Shown here: piece after piece, positions 34,141 through 47,305 of the stretch
How positions within the stretch are numbered: position 1 is the stretch's first letter
How the letters are laid out: each line of letters starts with the position of its first letter
Assembly: GCA_030789695.1 (NCBI GenBank)
Contig: CM061141.1
Coordinates: forward strand, 325,919,938-325,983,937
DNA from: Scilla litardierei
Lineage: Eukaryota > Streptophyta > Magnoliopsida > Asparagales > Asparagaceae
Direction of reading: 5' to 3'
DNA: 64,000 nt
Translations under genes and position numbers: made by a program
The notes under the pieces: generated by a model
Told to the model about the DNA's origin: nothing
The model's input: only the letters and a program-made list of their open reading frames with translations
Database searches by the model: none

Positions 34141-36714
34141 CACTTTGAGGTAAACAAGGTGTTTTTTTAAAACAAACTCAAACTCTTGCTATGGCACAAT
34201 GCTTATGAATGGTCAAGATGATGATCCAAATCAGATGATTAGATGATCCAAACGATCCAAATGCAAGAGATTATCCAAATGTCGAATATGTATACATGAA
34301 CATTATATTTCGTACATACAGATGAGACTATTCGAATCATGCTGAACTGGGACGTTTCTGATGCAATATTTGAAATAAAGGCTTCTGGATCCCATGCTTA
34401 AGGAAATGACATTGGCAAAAATCCCAATAGAGCATGATCTTTTCATAAAGTAGGGAAATATGGCCCCCAATGAATCAAACAGAGGTATGACCCAATCAAT
34501 TTTGGTCATGGTCCCATGGTCTCTTACTTACTGAACATAACTAATCTTAAAGCATGGAAGCATGGCCCCAATCAACATGTGGCAAGCATCAACACAGTTC
34601 GCAATTCATAGTTAAGGAAATAAATAATGGACAAACCCCAACTAACTGGAAGCATAATATGGTCTGATCCAAAAGATTAAGCATGAGTTGGCTAAAAATA
34701 TGTTTATCGGAAATCAAAATAATTATCAAGTATTCCCCAGGAATTCACTATGGGAGTTACAGTATTTGATTCCCAAAATTGCATAAGATCATCAATTCCC
34801 AAGTATTGCAATAATCCCATTGTTGCGTAATCGAGTTATATACCTGAATGAACCCCAACAAATACCACGCAATGCTTTCATCAATTCGATTCAAAATAGT
34901 CTATTCTAAACACTTAGACACCCCATCCAATAAAATTGGCCATTAAACATTGACTGTTTCAATGGATACGCCAAAACTGCATTGTACTAAAAAAATAAAA
35001 AAAGGCAAAACATCTACAGTTTTCAAATCACAATCCTCACGTACAAATAACAAAACAAAAAACATTTCAAAACTTGCCTCATTTCTATTTTCACATCCAA
35101 GAACATGCAATTACTAGTCGTCAAAATTTTAGTAATATAAACGAAAATGAGGTTCTGTTTTGGATTACACCCCGTGCAACCACCCAACGAAAAAATGTAA
35201 GAGACTCAGAAATCCACAAGAAACAATTTCCTGTTGGAGCTTTTTATCTTTTAAAATTAAAGGCTCCTCTTTTGTAATGTGAGTAATTGATGCATAATAT
35301 AACACTAGACATCAATCCATTAAAACTCTACAATTGAGTAATTAATATGCAATTCGCATGTAGTAATCAATTATAGGTCGCTATGAATAAATAAACTAAA
35401 ATGTAGCTCCATCTAACAGCCTGAAGCATGTCAAACAATAAAACCGTTCAATAAGGTAAATTCTATATCTTCATCGCAAATTGGGCAAACAGTGGTAGGA
35501 TTTCCAGGAGAGATCAAAACATAAGGACTGGCATATGCAATATGTTGCATAATATCAAATGTAATACACATTTAGCACACCGTTACCCAATGAATACACG
35601 TATTCGATCTGAATCTGAATTCCTTTTTATATCAAATATATATAATGACTTCAATTTCTGAATAGTTTCCATATTAGTATCACTATCCACAAGAAGCCAA
35701 CAAACACAATTACAGTATAGCCACTATCTGCTACTTTTACATTCCTACAAACTTATCAGATGTCATTCTCTCACATGGTCAAGCCTACCACCAGACAAAA
35801 AAAGTGGACATGACAATAAGATGAACAAGAACAACATGCAATTTGAAAACCCAAAACTTCAATGACATCATAATGCAGCAAGGATCAATGAAATTACACT
35901 TGTCACAAGAAACACATTTTATTTGTTATTTTATAAAATACTTGGTTGGTAATGGCATATCATGTACAAACAGATGTAAATAACAATTAATATGATATTA
36001 CTCATGTTCTTTTGGATTCATGACGATTTATCATTCTCTTTCTATATGAAGCATGACAACAAGAACAAGCTCAATAGCCACCCTTTAGTCCTAACATTCA
36101 TGTGCCAACTATATGAATTCTTTTCTCCACCCAGCTCTACCAATTAAAAGCCATTAGTTATATTTGAAAGAATCACAAAATCTTTTTAAGAAAGTAGGAC
36201 AAAAATTTTGATTTTCTTAGTATTCCAAATACAATCCAACATATTTAAAGGAAACTAGTTTTTTTAAAACAATTAAATTCAGTTATGATAGCAGCAGTGA
36301 CATATAGTCAAATAATTAATCTCTTCACTTTGCAGCAGAGAATTGTAACAGCGATGTTTCTTCATAATAAAAGGAATGATCATCTTATTAGCATATACAT
36401 ATACTGAACAATCAATAATAGAAATTAAAACATGCATTACACAAGTAATTGTTTGATTCGAAAAATGTCATTCTAAGTTATAGCGAACCAAAAAACTTCA
36501 AATTTGGTCAAACATCCGTAATTAGGAGTTTCCCATAAGCAATGCCAAATTGCCAATACCCATGGCCAACATCACATTTGCTAGAAAATTAAGAATTACT
36601 TGTAGAAATTAAATGCTTGCATCCAAGTAAAGAGAAAAACAATTCGAGTTCAGAGAGAGCATGCAGGTGGTTAGCAGGAACAATAACAACATCCATAAGA
36701 TCTACGCTTAAGAT
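34141..36714 (-). other. Noncoding internal region of copia copy A
   Basis: No supported gene. 34386-34583 matches the repeated unit near 48278; 34584-36400 is absent from copy B; 36168-36714 is the leader also seen at 31215 and before LTR3, LTR4 and LTR5. AT-rich. Confidence 0.65.
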
Positions 36715-37639
36715 TGTTGGATAAATTTCTGAGATTTTAAAAGGATGGTGCTATTAAAACAGAGATTCAGAAATGACTTGTCGGTTTGCCGAGGCGTGCT
36801 AGGCACTGTCCTTAAGAGTAGATTTCCGGCCCTCAGAGTGTGAACTCGGTGTAAGTCAGGTCCATCGGCTACCCTCCAGGATTCAACGGCAACGGCATTG
36901 TAAGTGTGCACTCACAATACAAGGCTCCAGCGAGCAGGAACTGATCTTCGATCTCGCAGGATGATGAAGAGGAACAGCAAGGGGTTGACAGCAGCAAGGG
37001 ATCTGCAACAACAGAGGATCTGCAGAACGGGAGGATCTGTTCGAGTATGTGGAGCAAGAGGCAGCAACGAATTTTGTTGGTGTAAGAATGAATTTTCGCA
37101 GTGCCTTAACACTTGGAATTTTGGGTTTAAATAGAGCAAGAGAAATGATTGTTGGAATTCAGCCATAATTCTGTCATTTAAAAATTAAATAGTTGTTGTG
37201 AATTTAAAACAGCCAATAAATGAAATTATAGCTGTTGAGACATTATAAGACATTAAACAGGCTATTAAGGAGAATATGGCCGTTGGGAAAAAAACCGTAT
37301 TGGGCCTTTCAAATTCTGCCAAACAAAGAGGGCTAAAAATATGATGCAAAACTCGGGCACTCCGTGCGCGCACCCGTGAACCCCCCTGCGTAGGTGCAAC
37401 GCCAGCGCACACACACTAAGGTTTTCCGGATACGACGCCCACATTTTCCATTCGGTATAACCCGGTTTGGGCTCGGCCCCTTGCTTGGGCTCTTGCGCAC
37501 GCGAGCTACCCCCAAATCCTAGCCCATTAACAAGTCCAATAGCCCATTCATAAGAAGTCTCTTATAAACCCAACCAAGTGTGTTCTCACATCCAATGTGG
37601 GACTAAAGTTTGGCTTTGAATTGAATGAAATATCCAACA
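36715..37639 (-). repeat. Copia LTR2, shared by copies A and B
   Basis: Full-length 925 bp. On the plus strand it is preceded by copy A leader and followed by copy B PPT, so it serves as 5' LTR of A and 3' LTR of B. Confidence 0.92.
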
Positions 37640-38199
37640 ATCCCCCACTATTTCAAAATTCAAGGGTAAGGATATAAGAAGAGGAAGAATAGATGTGAGA
37701 TCGAATACAACGATTCAATACATTAGCAATGGTGACTTTCGGTATATGAACCATTACTTAGGGAATGAAAGTGTGTTCTACAAGAAGTTGGTGAAACATA
37801 TAGTTTCTATGAACCAATCTCCTTTATTGTAAAACATTGACTCACAACCCATATTGAATCATCAATGAATAGTTGCTTGCTCTTACGGGTTGGCACGTTT
37901 CGGCCATGCGCCATACCTGGATTTTCATGAGTGCTCTAGCGAATGTACCCAAATTCGCATAGGAAGCGGCCCCACTTCCACACCCATGTAGGTGGACCCA
38001 TCAAGTGTGCTCGACGATTGTGCACGCCACCCAACAAGGGCTATGGTTTTCATTAAGAGCCATATGCTCATCCTTTCTCATCGTCGATAGCACTGTCTAC
38101 ACCATAGGAAGGGACATGAATATAAAGATAGTGCTCCTCACGATCAACAAGTGACTTGTTGCTACCCATATGAACCTACTTCATGAGATCATCAATTAC
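37640..38199 (-). other. PPT and 3' untranslated part of copia copy B
   Basis: Near-identical to 32692-33289; no gene. Confidence 0.7.
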
Positions 38200-38378
38200 A
38201 TAGGTTGGGTTACCATCACTCTTGACTTATGTTTTAGGTATAAGTCCCATTCCCTCGGTGTACTTTCCACTAACTTCTTATTTAGTGGTTTTGTCAGAGG
38301 ATCTGCCAAATTCATATCTGACCTCACATAATCAAGGGATACTATCCCATGATCTAGCAGCTGCCTCACAGTAGAGTA
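38200..38378 (-). pseudogene. Copia copy B RNase H end (left of LARD insertion)
   Basis: LLDHGIVSLDYVRSDMNLADPLTKPLNKKL is readable in segments up to the insertion; it continues at 47306. Confidence 0.8.
38374..38378. other. Left target-site duplication of the LARD-like element
   Basis: GAGTA; partner GAGTG at 47306-47310. The uninterrupted homologous site at 33424-33433 has GAGTG. Confidence 0.8.
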
Positions 38379-39072
38379 TGTCACGCCCCCGCTTCCCAAA
38401 AATGGGGAGGCGAGACGTGAGAAGGTCCGCTCAGACTTGAAGCTGCAAAGCTCCAAGCCCGATAAGCGTCAATCAACAATAAATTGGCAGGTCCTTGTAA
38501 CGCGATACGAAACAACGATAAGAATAAGGGAATGAGACAATAAGCAATTTATTAAATCTCAGAATATCCATGAAATAAATTACAATATCACAGGAAAGCC
38601 ACCAGGCTCAAAAGGAAAAGCTAAGGCCCAAACATGGCCAACAAAGTACAACATACAAGCAAGGGTGCCACGCACCGACCACTAACAGCAAGCCTAAACA
38701 AAGGAAGAGAACACAAGCGGCCTCTGAGACTGGTCACCAATGACCACAAACTCCTCCTCGGCAACCATTGGCTCAGCGCCAGCAACACTACGTCCTCAGC
38801 GACAAACTCAGGCTCGGGATCTAACATGTGTCACCCAAAAGAGAAAAGGGGCATGTGTCAGCAAGTCGAAATACTTGTGCAAGGAAACTGAAAGAAAGGT
38901 AAACTAACAACCTAGCAGTTATAGTATGATGCATGACATGGTAAGTATAGTATGGAAGTGACAAGTAAAGAGAAGTACAAGTAGCAAGTAGCAAGTATGT
39001 CATGGATAACAAGTTTTACAAGTAAAACACGGACAAGTACAAGTGGTAGGTGTGACATGTATTGTCAAGTAA

Positions 39073-39245
39073 CAAGTACAAGGGATCCCCCCCCACACAT
39101 GTGAGCGCCCTATTGCCCGCGGGCTGTATTCAAGTACAAGGGATCACTCTCACACAGGCGAGTGCCCTATTGCCCGCAGGCTATGTTCAAGTACAAGGGG
39201 TCACTCACACACAGGTGAGTGCCCTATTGCCCGCAGGCTGTATTG
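39073..39245. repeat. Three tandem ~58-bp repeats in the LARD LTR
   Basis: Each starts CAAGTACAAGG (39073, 39131, 39188) and ends GCCCTATTGCCCGC. Two contain CACTC...GAGTG hairpin arms. Repeated at 45481-45653. Confidence 0.88.
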
Positions 39246-39372
39246 AGCTCGTTTTCTGGACCACGAGCCAGATTTGTAATTGGCCTAGGGTCGTGCCCGC
39301 AAAACGGGTGCCTAGCCGGAACAGGTAGCACTAGTATGTAGCGATGCTACGCAATCACGATGAGTGTTCAAG

Positions 39373-39540
39373 CATGCAATGACATGAGCAGATATTCGCG
39401 TACCGTTAATTGAATTTAAACATGGCAGTTAAAGATGCAATGACATGAACAGATATTCGCGTACCGTTAATTTAAATTAAACATGGCAGTTAAAGATGCA
39501 TGGATGACATGAACAGTTAATACGCGTACCGTTAATTGAA
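39373..39540. repeat. Three tandem ~65-bp repeats in the LARD LTR
   Basis: Built on ATGACATGA(A/G)CAG...CGTACCGTTAATT; repeated in the other LTR near 45785-45950. Confidence 0.85.
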
Positions 39541-40160
39541 TTTAAACGTGACATACAAGCATGATGAAGGTGACGGATCTAGCTTCGTTGTCAAGCTAGG
39601 TCAATGGCGTCTAGACGGCTATCCTTTCACCGTCTAGTCTCTTTTACGCTAGAGCAAGGCAATGGCCTAAGACATGGCCCAAATCAAGAGATGCAAGTTT
39701 CACTTGCCTGATACCGACGAGGACGGTCGACAAGCACGTCACACAAATGTTATCTACGGTGAATGGACCAATGCCATGGCAAAACAACATTAGAACAACA
39801 TCCAACCTAGTTTCTATTAGGGTTTCACAAAAACACAAATGGGTTATGAGAATATTGAGAGATCGATTTATTACCGTATCGGAAGCGGAAGAACGATGCC
39901 GAGCAAGCACGGCAACGGAAGAAATGATCCGGGGAACCTAGGGTTCAGATCTAGAATGGATGGGGTAAATCTGGAGAAACGAGGTTTTGGGGATTTTTGG
40001 GGGTTTTTCGGCGATCTAGAGGAGGTGGCCGGCCTAAATGGCGAGGGGGATAGGCTCTTGATGAAGGGGAAGAGCTAGAGGAAGGTTGGGGAAGGTCAGA
40101 GGTCAAGGGGGAAGGAAAGAGGCCAGGAGAAGAGAAAGAAAGAAAAGAAACGAAGTGGGG

Positions 40161-40168
40161 TTTAAATA
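40161..40168 (-). promoter_or_regulatory. TATA box of the LARD LTR
   Basis: Minus-strand TATTTAAA, about 45 bp downstream of the palindrome array. The other LTR has it at 46569-46576. Confidence 0.6.
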
Positions 40169-40212
40169 GAAAACGACCCGGCGGTTGCCCAGAAATTAGG
40201 GTTTTGACACTG

Positions 40213-40630
40213 ATTAGTCGGTCAAAGAGCAACCACTGACCGACTAGTTTGGGAACTAGTCGGTCGGTTGACCAACGCAGACCGACTAAGTCCAAACAGT
40301 AACTCATGTACAAAATAGGATTTAGATTTAGTCGGTCAAAGAACAACTACTGATCGACTAGTTTCTCATCTAGTCGGTCGATAAACGTTCTTAGACCGAC
40401 TAACGATAAACAATAACTCGACTGTACAGAAGAACTCAGAATTAGTCGGTCTGAGTACAAAACTTAACCGACTAGTTTAACAACTAGTCGGTCGAAAGAT
40501 GAACTTAGACCGACTAAACAGAAACAGTAACTTAAGTAAAATTAATCCAAGGAACTAGTCGGTTTGAGTAGAGTTGCCGACCGACTAGATCTCAATCTAG
40601 TCGGTTGGTTCCCCTTCTTGAACCAACTAA
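40213..40630. repeat. TAGTCGGTC nested-palindrome array (LARD 3' LTR)
   Basis: Four units starting near 40215, 40331, 40443 and 40556. Each has outer arms TAGTCGGTC.../...GACCGACTA and inner arms CCGACTAG/CTAGTCGG. Same family as arrays in the Sirevirus-3 LTRs. Confidence 0.9.
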
Positions 40631-40900
40631 CGTGCACTAAAAGTGCCGAATAGAAGCGCGAAGCTTCGGGAAGATTTCTATAGCTTTTAAGATCACTCTA
40701 ACTCTAAAATATAAGCGATTTGAAGTTCGTCGTGAGTGACTTACTCCAAGATCAACGATCTAAGGAAGAAGCTAGGAAATCACAACGAAACGAACGAAAG
40801 TGAAAGCTACGGAGACGGAAATCACACTCAAGGAGAAAATCCACCAAGACATATATATATATACATCGATAACACTAATATAGAAAAACCATTCGTTGCA

Positions 40901-40913
40901 CCCTACCCACCTT
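40901..40913 (-). other. Polypurine tract of the LARD-like element
   Basis: Minus-strand AAGGTGGGTAGGG next to the LTR; AGTCCGAGGACGGACT lies just upstream, as in the chromovirus. Confidence 0.65.
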
Positions 40914-41055
40914 AGAATAAAGTCCGTCCTCGGACTTTCTAACATATCTAGTCGCTCTAGTAACTACCCCAATCATATCACATTCAATCAGGTATAGTTA
41001 TTACAAGTGCTTATATTCGCACTAGGTAATCAAACATTAACACTACCAACAGGTA

Positions 41056-41058
<3 letters not shown>

Positions 41059-41128
<70 letters not shown>
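41059..41128. repeat. (AT)n microsatellite
   Basis: About 35 uninterrupted AT units. Confidence 0.97.
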
Positions 41129-41131
<3 letters not shown>

Positions 41132-41687
41132 CGCAAATCATACACTTATTCCTATCATAGCCATTCATACTCATACATGTATCTCAATCATATATATACA
41201 TACATCCCTTATACAGCTATTACTTACCTAGCACAAAACAATAGTCCATATACTCACAACCAATTAAATAGTTCACACCAATAAATACCATCGTAATACT
41301 CTACGTTAGGTAGCTACCTAAGAACAAGGCAATAAGAATACACTACTCCCTATATCTCCTAGTATACATCCAATACCAAACATGTCAACACACGTAATCA
41401 CACCACACCATCTAAACTCAAGTTATTATATTTAATATACTTCCACCATCATTATAATTTCACAATTTATAGCCATTCCAATACATGCAGATATTTCACT
41501 ATAACTTCACATCACATACGGCCCTATAATTATGCCCACGACACGCCACACATATTATAGTCACCAAAACTTATAACTAAGCACATACTTACCCGTGCAT
41601 GGTGCACACCCACACACGCTAACATTTCATTCATATTCACCAATCATACGATTATAAACTCAGTACATCGACACGCTTAGTTTAGCT

Positions 41688-41690
<3 letters not shown>

Positions 41691-41752
<62 letters not shown>
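41691..41752. repeat. (AC)n then (AT)n microsatellite
   Basis: About 24 AC units followed by about six AT units. Confidence 0.97.
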
Positions 41753-44700
41753 TCACGCAGGCAAGCCCCCTAATGAATAACTATACCACAAGAACAACAC
41801 CTATAACTATATACTGGTTTAGTGACCCACAATCATGTGCGTAACACAACCGGACACAAACAATCCAAACATTATACATACATCATCCATCACTATACAC
41901 CAACCACATACAAATACACCAACGTACATAGAGTATACCCACTCAAGCTTGAGTAAGACTCGAAATCATAGCAGAATAATTCCATATACATAACACAGCA
42001 TCCATACATATACCAATACTATCTGATGCATACACATCTACCAACATAACCATATACATATCATAATGTCAAACATCCTTAATATTTAATCAGGTAATAT
42101 CACGCATTCAATCATTTTATATACCATAATAATAATACAGATATCAGTACACTAATAATTTAATACTCTCCCTATTACATGCATTCACCGTATAGTCTCA
42201 TACAAGTATCATATATTCATACCATATCCATCCATCTATAATTGGCACATCAATACGCTTACTTCATCCATTAGTTAAGATATGCTGTAGTCGGGTATAC
42301 CTCATGGTATACACGCATACGACATCTCATAAAAACAAGTAATACCAATCAAACAGTTATAATCCTAATATCATATGTATATCACACTTATACTCATGCA
42401 ACTAATACATAACTACCTACACACAACATACCAATACCAACCACAAACAACTTCATTTGCATCATAGAATTTAATACACTACGACGACACATCAAATTAC
42501 ACTAATGGGACCCACCAAACTATATTAAGGTTGACACGGGCGACGACAAGCTCTATTGGCTAGACAAAAGGAAAGAAACTGAAATCAAAAGCGTAACGAA
42601 TAGAAGGATCGAAAAGCATGAGAACGGTCGTGTAATGATGTAATGATGCTCCATTAGGATACATGGAAAACAGTGTGTAAAAGATATAAGTTAAAATGAA
42701 GAGTACGAAACCGGTCGATAAAATGAGTGGTTCGAAATAAGTTTGAGTCGAATATATATAATAAGAGGAAATGGTTTATTTAGCTTATATAAAGCTATCA
42801 CGAGTAAAAGCAAATCATTTACACGAACATATAGGGCGTATGTTAGAAAATGTTATGCGGCAGTAGTTTAAAAATTTTGGGAAAAATTTTCGAGATTCAA
42901 GGAATAAAATCAGATCAAATATAGTGTAGAGGGTTTATGCTCATGCCAAATGTTTTTCCAAGTCTTAAAACTGAAGGGAAATTCCAATAAACCGTATTGA
43001 AAGTACTTTTTAGAGAATCCGGGTTCGCCAGCAGAAACTGATTTATACAAGGGTCTTAACACACGAGCACAACGAACATAGTACTGATATATAAAAATAA
43101 TTGTAGTTCTATTCTAAAAATCATTTTTTTAAGAAATGTGTATGATGAATGGAAAGGTAGTAACATCTTAGTAGTATGGAAGTAAGTGGGAGGACATATA
43201 TAGAATTATTAAATTGGTAATAAAGCTTTAAAACCAAATTATGGAGGTCTAACTCAGGAAATGGTTTCGAAAAGTAATTTTACGAAAATCTGAACTAGGG
43301 AAAACGTTGAGCATAAAATCGACTAGCTGAAAGCTGAAGTCCCATGTGACTTGAAAGGTATATAAGAAGCAAACACGATGCGGTATCCGAATAAGTTTTA
43401 ATGGCATAAGTAAGAAAAGAAAATTATAATTCAGGTTAGGAAAAATAGAAGTACGGTTCAGAATAAAATTGGTATATGAAAAGAGGCAAGTCATTTATAT
43501 CGATATGAAAATATAGGCTGAAGAATATTATAAACTAATAATCAAAAATCTCGACAAAAGTTTCAATGTTTAGAAAAGTACAATTAAATTCAAGTCACGA
43601 AAGAGTATGAAATCTAATATATATATATTAAAATTTGCGAACAAATTTAAACTTAGTGAAAGAGGAACATCGAAAATACTTTTAGGGGAAACAAGGATTT
43701 GCCACAAGAACGGGTTGGTATAAAGACTTTGAAGTACGGGTACGACAACTTATAATTAGTATATATTCATAAATTGATTGGAGTTCTATTTATCTTGAAA
43801 GAAGTATTTTAAAGTACGTATGGTAAATAGCTAAAATGAATTTCGCGATTTAGAAAAGGTGGTATATCGAATTATCGAAATAGTACTAAAGTTTAAAATC
43901 AAGTGCGGACGGTATATGTTAGAAAGATAGTTACAAGATAGTAATTTAAAATTACGACCAATTAGTCTTCAAAACCTAAGAATGACTTTCAGCTCAAACG
44001 GAAGTAATGGAAATATACTGAAAGAAGGTTTAAAACAAAATTTAAATCGAGTGGAAACTTTTAATAAGGAAAATTTTGAAAACGACCTTGTAAGAATCAA
44101 GATTTGCAATGGAAAAGAATTGTAAGGTCAACGATAATAGTAAGGAGGGGATCATGTGAATCGAGGGCAATGAATGTGGTTGTGTGAGGCATGCACCTAA
44201 ATTACGATTCAAGAAAACTATGATGAAAACCCACGGTCAGTAACACAGAAGTGTAGTGACCAGGAAAAGATTGAATCAGAGGGTCCTAATCATCGGTTGA
44301 CTAAAGGTCAAGAAAACTTAACACTAAGCTTCCTAATGGCTAGAGTATATTAGAGGCCTCAGGGAAGGTTCTAAGAGAATCGAGATCATGTTATGTTGGG
44401 CTCGAAATCGATGAATCCAAGCGAACGGCTAAAGAAATCCTAGGAATCTATCATGGTCAGAGCTAGACAGGAACCACTAAGGTAACTCTTAAGACCATCA
44501 TCTCAATCACTAGCAGGGAGTCTAAGTAACAATCAGGGACCTCTAACTAGCAAGTTCAGACTCCTAACTAAGTCTCACTATAGTCCTGACCTAATGGATT
44601 TCCTACCAAGCTGGGACAGGTGCTCTAACACGTCTACTAGCCACCTAAGGCATAGGAACGCTAAAAACCTAGACTCCAGGCTTATAATTTGGATGTTCTA

Positions 44701-44760
44701 ATTTATTTAATGGACATTCTATAATTATTATCGTTGTTCCGATAGCTCGCATTTGCAAAT

Positions 44761-44779
44761 GGACCTGCATGGGCCACCA
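44761..44779 (-). other. LARD leader word shared with the chromovirus
   Basis: Identical over 19 bp to 30352-30370, eight bases from the LTR rather than two; a candidate primer site. Confidence 0.55.
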
Positions 44780-44787
44780 ATAAAACC

Positions 44788-47305
44788 TGTCACGCCCCGC
44801 TTCCCAAATATGGGGAGGCGAGACGTGAGAAGGTCCGCTCAGACTTGAAGTTGCAAAGCTCCAAGCCCGATAAGCGTCAATCAACAATAAATTGGCAGGT
44901 CCTTGCAACGCGATACGAAACAACGATAAGAATAAGGGAATGAGACAATAAGCAATTTATTAAATCTCAGAATATCCATGAAATAAATTACAATATCACA
45001 GGAAAGCCACCAGGCTCAAAAGGAAAAGCTAAGGCCCAAACATGGCCAACAAAGTACAACATACAAGCAAGGGTGCCACGCACCGACCACTAACAGCAAG
45101 CCTAAACAAAGGAAGAGAACACAAGCGGCCTCTGAGACTGGTCACCAATGACCACAAACTCCTCCTCGGCAACCATTGGCTCAGCGCCAGCAACACTACG
45201 TCCTCAGCGATAAACTCAGGCTCGGGATCTAACATGTGTCACCCAAAAGAGAAAAGGGGCATGTGTCAGCAAGTCGAAAGACTTGTGCAAGGAAACTGAA
45301 AGAAAGGTAAACTAACAACCTAGCAGTTATAGTATGATGCATGACATGGTAAGTATAGTATGGAAGTGAGAAGTAAAGAGAAGTACAAGTAGCAAGTAGC
45401 AAGTATGTCATGGATAACAAGTTTTACAAGTAAAACACGGACAAGTACAAGTGGTAGGTGTGACATGTATTGTCAAGTAACAAGTACAAGGGATCCCCCC
45501 CCACACATGTGAGCGCCCTATTGCCCGCGGGCTGTATTCAAGTACAAGGGATCACTCTCACACATGCGAGTGCCCTATTGCCCGCAGGCTATGTTCAAGT
45601 ACAAGGGGTCACTCACACACAGGTGAGTGCCCTATTGCCCGCAGGCTGTATTGAGCTCGTTTTCTGGACCACGAGCCAGATTTGTAATTGGCCTAGGGTC
45701 GTGCCTGCAAAACAGGTGCCTAGCCGAAACAGGTAGCACTAGTATGTAGCGATGCTACGCAATCACGATGAGTGTTCAAGCATGCAATGACATGAGCAGA
45801 TATTTGCATACCGTTAATTGAATTTAAACATGACAGTTAAAGATGCAATGACATGAACAGATATTCGCGTACCGTTAATTTAAATTAAACATGGCAGTTA
45901 AAGATGCATGGATGACATGAACAGTTAATACGCGTACCGTTAATTGAATTTAAACGTGACATACAAGCATGATGAAGGTGACGGATCTAGCTTCGTTGTC
46001 AAGCTAGGTCAATGGCGTCTAGACGGCTATCCTTTCACCGTCTAGTCTCTTTTACGCTAAAGCAAGGCAATGGCCTAAGACATGGCCCAAATCAAGAGAT
46101 GCAAGTTTCACTTGCCTGATACCGACGAGGACGGTCGACAAGAACGTCACACAAATGTTATCTACGGTGAATGGACCACTGCCATGACAAAACAACATTA
46201 GAACAACATCCAACCTAGTTTCTATTAGTGTTTCACAAAAACACAAATGGGTTATGAGAATATTGAGAGATCGATTTATTACCGTATCGGAAGCGGAAGA
46301 ACGATGTCGAGCAAGCACGGCAACGGAAGAAATGATCCGGGGAACCTAGGGTTCAGATCTGGAATGGATGGGGTAAATCTGGAGAAATGAGGTTTTGGGG
46401 ATTTTTGGGGGTTTTCCGGTGATCTAGAGGAGGTGGCTGGCCTAAATGGCGAGGGGGATGGGCTCTTGATGAAGGGGAAGAGCTAGAGGAAGGTTGGGGA
46501 AGATCAGAGGTCAAGGGGGAAGGAAAGAGGCCAAGAGAAGAGAAAGAAAGAAAAGAAACGAAGTGGGGTTTAAATAGAAAACGACCCGGTGGCTGCCCAG
46601 AAATTAGGGTTTCGACGCTGATTAGTCGGTCAAAGAGCAACCACTGACCGACTAGTTTGAGAACTAGTCGGTCGGTTGACCAATGCAGACCGATAAGTCC
46701 AAACAGTAACTCCTGTACAAAATAGGATTTAGATTTAGTCGGTCAAAGAAGAACTACTGACCGACTAGTTTCTCATCTAGTCGGTCGATAAACGTTCTTA
46801 GACCGACTAACGATAAATAGTAACTCGACTGTACAGAAGAACTCAAAATTAGTCGGTCTGAGTACAAAACTTAACCGACTAGTTTAACAACTAGTCGGTC
46901 GAAAGATGAACTTAGACAGACTAAACAGAAACAGTAACTTAAGTAAAATTAATCTAAGGAACTAGTCGGTTTGAGTAGAGTTGCCGACCGACTAGATCTC
47001 AATCTAGTCGGTTGGTTCCCCTTCTTGAACCAACTAACGTGCACTAAAAGTGCCGAATAGAAGCGCGAAGTTTCGGGAAGATTTCTATAGCTTCTAAGAT
47101 CACTCTAACTCTAAAATATGAGCGATTTGAAGTTCGTCATGAGTGACTTACTCCAAGATCAACGATCTAAGGAAGAAGCTAGGAAATCACAACGAAACGA
47201 ACGAAAGTGAAAGCTACGGAGACGGAAATCACACGCAAGGAGAAAATTCACCAAGACATATATATATATATCGATAACACTAATATAGAAAAACCAGTCG
47301 TTACA
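44788..47305 (-). repeat. 5' LTR of the LARD-like element (2518 bp)
   Basis: Pairs with 38379-40900; palindrome array at 46622-47038. Confidence 0.93.
46622..47038. repeat. TAGTCGGTC nested-palindrome array (LARD 5' LTR)
   Basis: Four units, matching 40213-40630 with scattered differences, some of which break pairing (for example GACCGATAAG near 46690). Confidence 0.9.

Larger units (their letters stand above)
38379..40900 (-). repeat. 3' LTR of the LARD-like element (2522 bp)
   Basis: Close match to 44788-47305. Contains tandem repeats (39073-39245; 39373-39540), a TATA box (40161-40168 minus) and the TAGTCGGTC array (40213-40630). Confidence 0.93.
40914..44787 (-). other. Noncoding internal region of the LARD-like element
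   Basis: No supported ORF. On the plus strand 40980-42480 is rich in A, C and T and poor in G, while 42540-44650 is rich in A and G. The first half contains the microsatellites listed separately. Leader word GGACCTGCATGGGCCACCA lies at 44761-44779. Confidence 0.7.
38379..47305 (-). mobile_element. LARD-like non-autonomous LTR element
   Basis: Two ~2.52-kb LTRs (TGTCACGCC...CGTT(A/G)CA on plus) flank 3.9 kb with no ORF of interest. The insertion site is confirmed by the intact relative at 33424 (ATAGAGTGCC): GAGTA at 38374-38378 and GAGTG at 47306-47310 are the 5-bp duplication, one copy mutated. Orientation comes from the leader next to 44788 and the PPT next to 40900. The leader and PPT-side sequence match the chromovirus, its likely helper. 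Confidence 0.88.

Noticed and set aside
38634..39328. Conserved short ORFs in both LARD LTRs (for example repeated HVSALLPAGC units)
   Set aside because: Identity is due to LTR duplication and tandem repeats; no evidence of coding selection.
41007..41231. ORF of Ile-Tyr repeats
   Set aside because: Translation of an AT microsatellite.
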